DNA from: Ferrimonas gelatinilytica
Lineage (GTDB): Bacteria > Pseudomonadota > Gammaproteobacteria > Enterobacterales > Shewanellaceae
Assembly: GCF_039544205.1 (NCBI RefSeq)
Contig: NZ_BAABLF010000001.1
Span: 1 to 64,000, forward strand
Reading direction: 5' to 3'
DNA length: 64,000 nucleotides
This document shows positions 17,665-25,356 of this stretch, piece by piece (position 1 is the first letter of the stretch; every line of letters begins with the position of its first letter). Below the pieces are notes generated by a model. That model did no database searches. It was not told the origin of the DNA and was given only the letters and a program-made list of their open reading frames with translations. A program made the translations under genes and the position numbers.

Positions 17665-18547
17665 ACCCCAGCTCTATCACGAGGAGAGCATCCCCTCTCC
17701 CTGGCACCAGATCTGGCGCCACTTCAAGGCCCGTCCCAGCGCCGTCATCGGCCTGTGGGGATTGGGTCTGATGGTGGCCTTGTCCCTGTTTGGTGCCTAC
17801 CTGGCGCCCTACAGCGCCCAACAGCAGTTCAGTGACCAGCTGCTTGCTCCCCCCTCCTGGCATTCGGATGGCTCCGTGCTCTTTTTCCTCGGCACCGACG
17901 CCCTGGGGCGGGATCTGCTCTCCCGTCTCCTACACGGCGCCCACATTACGTTCGGCTTCGCTGGCTTGATCGTGGTGCTGGCGCTCGGGGTTGGCCTGGT
18001 GATCGGTACCCTGTCCGGGACCAGCCAGGGGCTGCGATCCTCGGTCCTGGGGCACCTTCTCGATGCCCTGCTCTCCCTCCCCTCCCTGGTTTTGGCCCTG
18101 CTGTTTGCGGCGGTCCTGGGGCCAGGACTGCAGAATGTCTTCTGGGCGGTCGGCCTGGCCCTGCTGCCGGGGTTTGTGCGGGTGGTGCACAACGCCATCC
18201 ACGAGGAGATGCAGAAGCAGTACGTCATGGCGGCACGGCTGGATGGTGCCAGCCCGTGGCAGCTGCTCCGATTCGCCATCTGGCCCAACATTACGGACGT
18301 GGTGGTGCTGCACACCACCCTATCCTTCTCCACCGCCATCCTGGACATCGCCGCTCTGGGGTTCCTCTCCCTGGGCGCCCATGCCCCCTCACCGGAGTGG
18401 GGCGCCATGGTGCGTGAAGGGGTCAACAACGTGCTCAGCGCTCCCTGGACGGTGACCATGCCCGGCCTGGCAATTCTGTTCGGGGTGCTGGCAACCAACC
18501 TGGTGGGCGATGGCCTACGTCACGCCATCGCCGAGGAGCGCGGCTGA
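17657..18547 (+). CDS. sapC: Peptide ABC transporter permease SapC
   Basis: Second permease, DppC/OppC type, 296 residues with the typical N-terminal extension, one helix (VIGLWGLGLMVALSLFGAYL), the LGTDALGRDLLSRLLHGA motif and the EAA loop YVMAARLDGASPWQLLRFAIWP. It overlaps sapB at its start, and its TGA shares a base with the sapD ATG. Confidence 0.95.
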   Translation: MAKPQLYHEESIPSPWHQIWRHFKARPSAVIGLWGLGLMVALSLFGAYLAPYSAQQQFSDQLLAPPSWHSDGSVLFFLGTDALGRDLLSRLLHGAHITFGFAGLIVVLALGVGLVIGTLSGTSQGLRSSVLGHLLDALLSLPSLVLALLFAAVLGPGLQNVFWAVGLALLPGFVRVVHNAIHEEMQKQYVMAARLDGASPWQLLRFAIWPNITDVVVLHTTLSFSTAILDIAALGFLSLGAHAPSPEWGAMVREGVNNVLSAPWTVTMPGLAILFGVLATNLVGDGLRHAIAEERG

Positions 18548-19545
18548 TGCAGCTACTGGATATTCGTAACCTCACCATTGAGCTGGATACCCCCCAGGGG
18601 CGCTTCCCGGCACTGGAACGCTTCAGCATCAAGCTGGCGGAGGGGGAGATCCACGCCCTCGTGGGGGAATCCGGATCCGGCAAAAGCCTGCTGGCCAAGG
18701 CGGTGCTTGGCATCACTGATCGGCGCACCCACGTCCGCGCCGACCGCCTCAACTGGCGGGGCCAAAACATGCTGGCAATGAGTGCCAAGGAACGCCGGAC
18801 GCTGATGGGTCAGGAGATCGCGATGATCTTTCAGGAGCCGGCTTCCTGTCTGGACCCCGGCGCCCGTATCGGTACCCAACTGCTGGAGGCGATGCCAAAG
18901 ATGAAGGAGCTGCCATGGTGGCGGCGTCGCAGCCAGCGTCGCGCCCTGGCGATCAAGCTGCTGCACAAAGTGGGCCTCAAGGAACACCGCAGCATCATGC
19001 GCGAATTTCCCTGGGATCTCACCGATGGGGAGGCCCACAAGGTGATGCTGGCGATGGCGCTGGCGCACAAGCCGCAACTGATCATCGCCGATGAGCCCAC
19101 TACCGGGCTGGAGAGCTCGGACCAGGCCAAGATATTCCGGCTTCTGGATAAGATGAATAAACTCAACGGCGTGGCGATCCTGTTTATCAGCCACGATCTC
19201 AAGGCGGTCGCGAGGTGGGCTGACCGGATCAGTGTCTTGTACTGTGGCCAGCTGATGGAGTCCGGGCGAAGCAAGAAGCTGCTGGAGCATACCCGCCACC
19301 CCTACACCGAGGCGCTGCTGCAAAGTGCGCTGACCCCAGGCTCCAGCCGAGCGCGAAAATCGGAACTGCCCGCCCTTCGCGGTGGTATCCCCCCCTTGCA
19401 GCATCTGCCTGTGGGCTGCCGGTTGGGGCCACGCTGTCCCTATGCCCGACGGGAGTGCGTCAAGCCCCCCGTCATCCGAAGCCAAAGCGGCCACGCCTAT
19501 CGCTGCCACTTCCCGCTGGGCGAGGATAAGGAGAACAACGGATGA
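18547..19545 (+). CDS. sapD: Peptide ABC transporter ATP-binding protein SapD
   Basis: ATPase of the Sap importer, 332 residues. Walker A is GESGSGKS near residue 40, Walker B is LIIADEPT and the switch His is in LFISHDLKAV. The signature motif is degenerate, WDLTDGEAHK in place of LSGGQ, as it is in enteric SapD. The C-terminal extension has four cysteines (CRLGPRCPYARREC and YRC), as in OppD/DppD proteins that may hold an iron-sulfur cluster. Confidence 0.95.
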   Translation: MQLLDIRNLTIELDTPQGRFPALERFSIKLAEGEIHALVGESGSGKSLLAKAVLGITDRRTHVRADRLNWRGQNMLAMSAKERRTLMGQEIAMIFQEPASCLDPGARIGTQLLEAMPKMKELPWWRRRSQRRALAIKLLHKVGLKEHRSIMREFPWDLTDGEAHKVMLAMALAHKPQLIIADEPTTGLESSDQAKIFRLLDKMNKLNGVAILFISHDLKAVARWADRISVLYCGQLMESGRSKKLLEHTRHPYTEALLQSALTPGSSRARKSELPALRGGIPPLQHLPVGCRLGPRCPYARRECVKPPVIRSQSGHAYRCHFPLGEDKENNG

Positions 19546-20321
19546 GCCCTCTGCTTGAGGTCAGGGACCTGTATAAGCACTACAAGAAAAGTGGTGGCTG
19601 GCTCAACCGGGAGTACAAGAAGGCGCTGATGCCGATCTCCTTCGATCTGCATCAGGGAGAAACCCTGGCCTTCGTCGGCGAAGCGGGCTCCGGTCGCAGT
19701 ACCCTGGCGCAGATCCTCTCCGGCGCCAAGGCGCGCAGCGGCGGCCAGATCCTGCTGGAGGGTCAAGACCTACAAAGCCAGAATCGTAAACAGCGCAGCC
19801 AATTGATCCGGATGATCTTCCAGGATCCCAGCACCTCCCTCAATCCCCGCCGCCGGATCGGCAACCAGCTGGAGGAGCCGCTGCTGTTCAACACCGATGC
19901 CGGCCCGGAGCAGCGTCAGGAGCGGGTGATCCAGAGCCTCACCCGGGTGGGTCTGCTTCCGGAGCACGCCGACTTCTATCCCCATATGCTCGCCCACGGC
20001 CAGCGTCAGCGGGTGGCCATCGCCCGGGCACTAATGCTCGAACCGAAGATCCTGGTGGCTGACGAGGCGTTCTCCGGCCTGGATACTTCGCTGCGGGCCC
20101 AGTGCGTCAACCTGATGCTCAGTCTGCAGAAGGAGTTGGGGCTCGCCTACATTTTGATGTCTCACGATCTCGGACTGGTTCGCCACATGAGCGACAGGGT
20201 GATCGTGATGAAACGGGGCAAGGTGGTGGAGCAGGGAGACACCCAGGCGGTGTTTGAACACCCCCAGCACAGCTATACCAAGCGACTGCTGGAGGAGCAG
20301 TTCCTGCAGATACGACGTTGA
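19542..20321 (+). CDS. sapF: Peptide ABC transporter ATP-binding protein SapF
   Basis: Second ATPase of the Sap importer, 259 residues. The Walker A motif reads GEAGSGRST: the invariant nucleotide-binding Lys is Arg (codon CGC at 19695-19697). The signature is MLAHGQRQRVAIARAL (HGQ for GGQ), Walker B is ILVADEAFSGLD, and the switch His is in LMSHDLGLV. In enteric SapF I recall an intact GSGK, so this Arg is unusual; the site may bind but not hydrolyse ATP, with SapD doing the work. It overlaps sapD as ATGA and ends the operon at a strong terminator. Confidence 0.93.
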   Translation: MSPLLEVRDLYKHYKKSGGWLNREYKKALMPISFDLHQGETLAFVGEAGSGRSTLAQILSGAKARSGGQILLEGQDLQSQNRKQRSQLIRMIFQDPSTSLNPRRRIGNQLEEPLLFNTDAGPEQRQERVIQSLTRVGLLPEHADFYPHMLAHGQRQRVAIARALMLEPKILVADEAFSGLDTSLRAQCVNLMLSLQKELGLAYILMSHDLGLVRHMSDRVIVMKRGKVVEQGDTQAVFEHPQHSYTKRLLEEQFLQIRR

Positions 20322-20372
20322 TCCCGTTTACCGGAGCATCCTTTGGAAACCGGTCAAAACCGGGAGAGGACA

Positions 20373-20401
20373 CCGTTGAGCACCCGCTCAACGGCTTTTT
20401 T
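20373..20401 (+). terminator. Terminator of the sap operon
   Basis: CCGTTGAGC pairs with GCTCAACGG around ACCC, followed by C and six T. It overlaps the stop codon of the convergent gene at 20400. Confidence 0.9.
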
Positions 20402-20717
20402 AACGCCGCAGCCGCACCGCGGTGCCAAACACCAGCAGCTCCGATGAGCCATCCATAATGGCGCTGGTGGTGAAACGCAGGCCCACCACGGCATCCGCGC
20501 CCAGCCTTTGGGCTTCCTCCTGTAGGCGTGACAGCGCGATCTCTCTCGCCTCGGTCAGCATCTCGGTGTAGCCGCGCAGCTCGCCCCCCACCAGGTTTTT
20601 GAGTCCCGCCATAATGTCGCGGCCAAAGTGCTTGGATTGCACCACGTTGCCGGTCACCACCCCAAGCACTTCGCCTATCTCTTTGCCGGGAATGGTCTCT
20701 ATTGTCGTCAGGATCAC
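20400..20717 (-). CDS. YbjQ/UPF0145-family protein
   Basis: A 105-residue protein of the YbjQ (UPF0145) family, sometimes called a heavy-metal-binding domain. The signature parts are TTIETIPGKEIGEVLGVVTG, the middle KHFGRDIMAGLKNLVGGELR, and GADAVVGLRFTTSAIMDG. Related proteins form pentamers, but the role is unknown. The start is GTG at 20715-20717 with GGAGG four bases upstream. It is convergent with sapF and shares its terminator region. Confidence 0.88.
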   Translation of the reverse strand: MILTTIETIPGKEIGEVLGVVTGNVVQSKHFGRDIMAGLKNLVGGELRGYTEMLTEAREIALSRLQEEAQRLGADAVVGLRFTTSAIMDGSSELLVFGTAVRLRR

Positions 20718-20791
20718 GGGGCCTCCATCATGGTCAGTATCGGGTAGCAGATTAAAAGACCATTAGAGTTCAATTACTTTTTCTTTGCATC

Positions 20792-20818
20792 AAAAAAAAA
20801 CGAGCCTCAATGAGGCCC
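20792..20818 (-). terminator. Terminator of the acuI-like gene
   Basis: On the minus strand GGGCCTC-ATT-GAGGCTC forms a compact stem (one wobble pair) that runs into ten T. It lies about 50 bases past the stop at 20869. Confidence 0.75.
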
Positions 20819-20868
20819 GCCATTTGATGCTTCCGGTGTGCTCGGTCACCGCTTAGTTCAGTGCATCT

Positions 20869-21849
20869 TTAGAGTTTGATCACCACCCGCCCGGACACCT
20901 GACCGCGGGTAATGGCATCCGCGTACTCTGGCACCTGCTCTAGGGTGATCTCTTCACACGCCTGTTGATAGAAGGACTCAGGCAGCAGCTTCGCCAATCG
21001 CTTCCAGGCCGCCTGACGCTTGTCAAAGGGGCACATCACCGAATCGACACCCAACAGAGCCACGTTGCGCAGGATGAAGGGCATCACCGTGGTCGGCAGA
21101 TCGAAGCCCCCCGCGAGACCACAGGCTGCGACGGCCCCTCCGTAGTTGACCTGGGCCAGCACATTAGCCAGCAGAGTACTGCCCACGGTGTCCACCGCCC
21201 CGGCCCAGCGCTGCTTATCCAGCGGGCGACCGGGCTCAGACAGGGTGCTACGCTCGACAATTTCGCTCGCCCCCAGGGCCTTGAGCATCTCGCCGTTTTC
21301 CGCGGCACGCCCGGTAACCGCCGCCACGGTATACCCCAGCTGGGCCAGCAGCGTCACCGCCACCGAGCCCACACCGCCGCTGGCACCGGTCACCAGCACA
21401 GTGCCTTTGTCCGGCGTCACGCCGGCATCTTCCAACGCCTGAACACAGAGCATGGCGGTCAGACCGGCAGTGCCGATCATCATCGCCTGTTTACCGCTAA
21501 GCCCCTCGGTCAGGGGAACCAGGTGATCGGCCTTGAGCCGGGCACGCTGTGCCATACCGCCCCATCGGTTCTCGCCGACGCCCCAACCGGTCAGCACCAC
21601 GGCATCACCGGGCTTGTAACGGTCATCACTGGACTCAGCCACCTTACCCACCAGGTCGATGCCCGGCACCATGGGAAACTCGCGGACAATCTTGCCCCGG
21701 CCGGTCACCGCAAGGCCATCCTTGTAGTTTAGGGAGGAGTAGTCGACGTCGACCAGCACCTCGCCCTCGGGCAGTTGACTCTCATCAATGGACCCGATGC
21801 TGGCCAGAGTCTTTTTATCTTCTTGGTTAAGGATCAGTGCTTTAAACAT
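20869..21849 (-). CDS. acuI: Acrylyl-CoA reductase family protein (AcuI/YhdH)
   Basis: Medium-chain dehydrogenase/reductase of 326 residues, zinc-free, in the YhdH/AcuI branch that reduces acryloyl-CoA to propionyl-CoA with NADPH. Visible parts are the catalytic-domain motif LNYKDGLAVTGRGKI, VPGIDLVGKV, the nucleotide-binding TGASGGVGSVAV near residue 155 and the family's ENRWGGMAQRARLKADHLVPL. The substrate in this organism is not shown; dimethylsulfoniopropionate breakdown or general acrylate defence are options. The gene is single, with a palindrome 97 bases upstream. Confidence 0.88.
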   Translation of the reverse strand: MFKALILNQEDKKTLASIGSIDESQLPEGEVLVDVDYSSLNYKDGLAVTGRGKIVREFPMVPGIDLVGKVAESSDDRYKPGDAVVLTGWGVGENRWGGMAQRARLKADHLVPLTEGLSGKQAMMIGTAGLTAMLCVQALEDAGVTPDKGTVLVTGASGGVGSVAVTLLAQLGYTVAAVTGRAAENGEMLKALGASEIVERSTLSEPGRPLDKQRWAGAVDTVGSTLLANVLAQVNYGGAVAACGLAGGFDLPTTVMPFILRNVALLGVDSVMCPFDKRQAAWKRLAKLLPESFYQQACEEITLEQVPEYADAITRGQVSGRVVIKL

Positions 21850-22165
21850 GGCAAGAGCTCCATAGCTGGAAAATGTTTGGGAACCACTGAACGCAGTCTA
21901 GTCAGCGGATCCCGATCAACCCAGTGATATCTCTTCATCGAAAACATGCACCAAGTGCATACGTGAATGGAGTCATCCTAAAGGGCGTACGCCAATCCCA
22001 AATTTGAGACACGACTTGTGACCCGCCAGACTTGCCTGGCCCAAGTTTCCGGGGCAACGCCCAGCAGGTGCCCGCCTGCAACCGCCCTGACGGTGGCATG
22101 TGCTCGCAGTGCCACTCCGTGCTAAGTTCTGAACAGGGGCCCATCGGGCCGGGCGTGGAGCGGCT
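21850..22165. other. Divergent intergenic region with a palindrome
   Basis: About 315 bases between acuI (left) and a LysR gene (right). The one clear element is ATGCAC-CAA-GTGCAT at 21946-21960, a perfect 6-3-6 inverted repeat, a possible operator for either gene. I see no gene in this stretch. Confidence 0.5.
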
Positions 22166-23107
22166 ATGGACCTGGATGAGATCTTTCGCAAGGATCTGAA
22201 CCTGCTGGTGGCGCTGAAAATCCTGTTAGAGGCGGGCAGCGTCAGTGCCGCTGCCGAGCGCCTTAACCTGAGCCAGTCCGCCACCAGCCGGATCCTCGGC
22301 CGACTGCGACAGCTCACCGGCGACCCGCTGTTTATCCGTCAGGGACACCGCCTTGTCCCTACCGAACGGGCTCTGCAACTGGGCCAGGCCCTGGGGCAGC
22401 CACTCTCTACCCTAGGACAATTGCTGACCCCGGAGGAGTTCGAGCCGACCCGGTGCCAACGGCACTTTACCATCGCCGCCACCGACTACGCGGTGCAGAC
22501 CATCCTCCCCTTCGCTCTGCCGCGGCTCTACCGGACGGCGCCCAACCTTGAGCTGGACCTCACCCCCGTACTGCACGATCAACTGCTGAAGCAGCTCACG
22601 ACCGGGGGCGTCGACATGGCGATCTGCCGCAAGAATCGCTCCATTGAGCCATTGCTCTCGGTGGATCTGGGGCCGGTAGGGGTGTTCTGCTTACTGTCGC
22701 CAAACCACCCGCTGGCCCGGGCGCCTCTCACCCTGGAGGACTACCTGCACTATCCCCATGCACTGATCGCCATCAGCGATGGGGTCAAGGCGCTGCTGGA
22801 CGACGCCCTGGCGGGGCAGCCCCCGCGCAAGCTGGTGCTGCGAGCCTACCACCTGCAAACCGCCCTGTCGGTGCTCGACACGCTACCGCTGATCTTGACA
22901 GTACCGGCGGATCTGGCGTATCTGGTGGCCAAGGAGCAGGGCCTGCTGATCCGGCCGCTGCCGTTTGACTTCAAACCGTTCCAGTATTCCCTGATCTGGC
23001 ACCCACGATGCGAGTTTTCACCTGCCCAGAAGTGGCTGAGAGGGGAGTTGCAAGCGGCCTGTCGTGCTCTGATTGCGGATCGGATCCAAGCGATGGGACT
23101 GGTGTAA
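22166..23107 (+). CDS. LysR-family transcriptional regulator
   Basis: A 313-residue LysR-type regulator of the NodD/LeuO-like branch, recognised by the opening FRKDLNLLVALKILLEAGSV. The HTH is SAAAERLNLSQSATSRILGRLR and GDPLFIRQGHRLVPTERA follows; the effector domain runs from about residue 95 (RHFTIAATDYAVQTILPF). GGAG precedes the ATG by five bases. It is divergent from the acuI-like gene, which makes that gene a plausible target; the effector is unknown. Confidence 0.88.
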   Translation: MDLDEIFRKDLNLLVALKILLEAGSVSAAAERLNLSQSATSRILGRLRQLTGDPLFIRQGHRLVPTERALQLGQALGQPLSTLGQLLTPEEFEPTRCQRHFTIAATDYAVQTILPFALPRLYRTAPNLELDLTPVLHDQLLKQLTTGGVDMAICRKNRSIEPLLSVDLGPVGVFCLLSPNHPLARAPLTLEDYLHYPHALIAISDGVKALLDDALAGQPPRKLVLRAYHLQTALSVLDTLPLILTVPADLAYLVAKEQGLLIRPLPFDFKPFQYSLIWHPRCEFSPAQKWLRGELQAACRALIADRIQAMGLV

Positions 23108-23170
23108 GGCATCACGACCCGGTATCAAGCCCTTGGGTCGCGGAACGCTTCAGCGGGAGGTGCGGGGATA

Positions 23171-23198
23171 GCGGACTGACGCAACGCCGACAGTCCGC
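23171..23198 (+). terminator. Possible hairpin after the LysR gene
   Basis: GCGGACTG pairs with CAGTCCGC around a 12-base loop. There is no T run, so its role as terminator is weak. Confidence 0.3.
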
Positions 23199-23310
23199 CG
23201 TGCCGACGGGATCAAAGCCAGCTGGCGCCCTCCCCCATTGTTGTCTTTATTGAAAAGGTTACACTGCCCCATGGTCGGGCAGACCCGGTTTCCCAAAAGG
23301 AGTGCCCTTG

Positions 23311-23733
23311 ATGTCCCATCCCCTCCCGGCAACCACCCTGTTGCTGGCCAGCCTCGGCTTACTGCCCTTCGTGGGGTTGTCGATGGCTCCCCGGCTGGAG
23401 ATCCTCCCCTTCGATGCGGCTCTTGTGGCCTTTCTCCAATACAGCGCGCTGATCCTTACCTTTCTCGGCGGGGTCCACTGGTACCGGGGCACCATCGCCC
23501 AGCCAAGTCCCCTAACCGCAGCGCTGGCCCTGATCCCCTGCCTGGTGGCGCTAGCCGCGCTCTGGCTGCTCAATGCTGAGCCCGCCTTATGGTTACTGGG
23601 GATCGCCTACCTGGCAGTACTGGGGTGGGATCTTGCGGTGCTGGGCGCCACAGCGCCCAGTGGCTACCTGGCGATGCGCATCACCCTGACCGCCATTGCC
23701 GTGCTCACCCACGCCCTCTGGCTGCTGACCTAA
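23311..23733 (+). CDS. DUF3429-family membrane protein
   Basis: A 140-residue integral membrane protein with five hydrophobic segments and the DUF3429 signature FLGGVHWYRGTI after helix two. No function is established for the family. I chose the ATG at 23311 with AAAAGGAG upstream; a GTG nine bases earlier overlaps that site. It stands alone and converges on phoU. Confidence 0.8.
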   Translation: MSHPLPATTLLLASLGLLPFVGLSMAPRLEILPFDAALVAFLQYSALILTFLGGVHWYRGTIAQPSPLTAALALIPCLVALAALWLLNAEPALWLLGIAYLAVLGWDLAVLGATAPSGYLAMRITLTAIAVLTHALWLLT

Positions 23734-23793
23734 GCGAGCGAGCCGTGCCAAACCACTGTCGCCAACTCGGACGCAGTAAGCTAGGAGGATTCC

Positions 23794-24501
23794 CTACTTA
23801 AGCAGATCCTCCACCTTGCTGAAGTCCAGATGGCGAACATCCGTACCCTTGACGTAGTAGATCACATACTCACAGATGTTTTGGCAACGGTCGCCGATCC
23901 GCTCCAGGGAACGGGCGGCCCAGAGCACATCCAGCACATGGGGGATGGAGCGCGGGTCCTCCATCATGAAGGTCATCAACTGGCGCACCACCCCCTCGTA
24001 GGCATCGTCGATGCGCACATCCTGCTGGTGGATCTGCATCGCTGCCTCCACATCCATGCGGGCAAAGGCATCCAGCACATCATGCAGCATCCGCTGGGTC
24101 AGCCGTCCCATGGCATCCACCGTCATCACCATGGCGCGGTGGCGCTTGTCCCCCTGCATCGCTGCGGTGCGGGCGATGCGCTCCGCCGCATCGCCGATCC
24201 GCTCCAGATCGGTCACCGCCTTGGAGATCGCCAGCACAAGGCGAAGATCCGACGCCGCCGGCTGCCGCTTGGCGATGATCCGGGTACACTCCTCATCGAT
24301 ACCGACCTCCAGGGTATTCACCTTGCGATCCCGGTTGACCACCTTCTCCGCCAGGGTCTCATCGCCATGCTGCATCACCTCGAGGGCATCCGCCAGCTGC
24401 TGCTCCACCAGCCCCCCCATGGCCATCACGCGGTTACGGAGATCCTCCAGTTCGGCATTGAAGGCACCGGAGATGTGCTTGCTGATATTAAAATTATCCA
24501 T
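23794..24501 (-). CDS. phoU: Phosphate regulator PhoU
   Basis: Cytosolic protein that links the Pst transporter to PhoR and keeps the Pho regulon off when phosphate is ample. The 235-residue protein is two three-helix PhoU repeats; each has the E/D-rich metal-binding motif, seen as LERIGDAAERIA near residue 100 and LERIGDRCQNICEYV near 205. GAGGAG precedes the ATG. It is the last gene of the pstC-pstA-pstB-phoU unit. Confidence 0.97.
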   Translation of the reverse strand: MDNFNISKHISGAFNAELEDLRNRVMAMGGLVEQQLADALEVMQHGDETLAEKVVNRDRKVNTLEVGIDEECTRIIAKRQPAASDLRLVLAISKAVTDLERIGDAAERIARTAAMQGDKRHRAMVMTVDAMGRLTQRMLHDVLDAFARMDVEAAMQIHQQDVRIDDAYEGVVRQLMTFMMEDPRSIPHVLDVLWAARSLERIGDRCQNICEYVIYYVKGTDVRHLDFSKVEDLLK

Positions 24502-24524
24502 ACTGCGCTCCTCGGCGTCGTGGC

Positions 24525-25343
24525 TTAGCCGTACCGGCCGGTAATGTAATCCTCGGTCTGTTTCTGCCGGGGCGTGGTAAACAGGGTATTGGTGTCCCGG
24601 TACTCGATAAGTTTACCCAGGTACATGAAGGCGGTGTGATCCGACACCCGGGCCGCCTGCTGCATATTGTGGGTGACGATCACCACGGTGTAGCGACTTT
24701 TCAGCTCGGTGATCAACTCCTCGATGGTGAGCGTGGAGATGGGATCCAGCGCCGAGGTGGGCTCATCCAGCAGCAGCACCTGAGGCTCGATGGCGATGGC
24801 CCGGGCGATCACCAGACGCTGCTGCTGCCCACCTGAGAGGCCAAAGGCGTTATCGCCGAGACGATCTTTCACCTCGTCCCACAGCGCCGCCGCCTTCAGG
24901 GCCTGCTCGGCGGCCTCATCCAGTCGCCGGCGATCCCGGATCCCATGAAGGCGCAAACCGTATACCACGTTTTCATAGATCGACTTGGGAAAGGGATTGG
25001 GACGTTGGAACACCATCCCCACGTTGCGTCTCAGTGCCGCCACGTCGATGCGGCGATCATGAATATCGTCGCCATCGAGACGTATGGTCCCAGTAATGTG
25101 GCAATCATCGATCAGGTCGTTCATCCGGTTCAGGCAGCGCAGCAGTGTCGATTTACCGCAACCGGAGGGGCCGATGAAGGCGGTGATCTGGTGCTTTGGG
25201 ATCTTCATGCTGATCTCGCTCAGCGCCATCTTATCCCCGTAGTGAAGACCCAGGTTCTCGATCTCGAAGGCGGTCTGCGCCTTGGTCAGGCGGTTGGGAT
25301 CGATCGCTTTGGTGGCGCGCTCGCCCGTGTCGATAGAAAGCAT
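24525..25343 (-). CDS. pstB: Phosphate ABC transporter ATP-binding protein
   Basis: ATPase of the Pst phosphate importer. Walker A is GPSGCGKST, the signature is LSGGQQQRLVIARAIA, Walker B is VLLLDEPTSALDPIS, the switch His is in VTHNMQQAARVSDH, and the end QTEDYITGRYG is diagnostic for PstB. I chose the ATG at 25341-25343 because AGGGG lies eight bases upstream, giving 272 residues; an ATG at 25364 that overlaps pstA is the alternative. Confidence 0.96.
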   Translation of the reverse strand: MLSIDTGERATKAIDPNRLTKAQTAFEIENLGLHYGDKMALSEISMKIPKHQITAFIGPSGCGKSTLLRCLNRMNDLIDDCHITGTIRLDGDDIHDRRIDVAALRRNVGMVFQRPNPFPKSIYENVVYGLRLHGIRDRRRLDEAAEQALKAAALWDEVKDRLGDNAFGLSGGQQQRLVIARAIAIEPQVLLLDEPTSALDPISTLTIEELITELKSRYTVVIVTHNMQQAARVSDHTAFMYLGKLIEYRDTNTLFTTPRQKQTEDYITGRYG

Positions 25344-25356
25344 GCGTTGGCCCCTG

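Noticed and set aside
23734..23793. Terminator between the DUF3429 gene and phoU
   Set aside because: The 60-base convergent gap has no stem with a T run.
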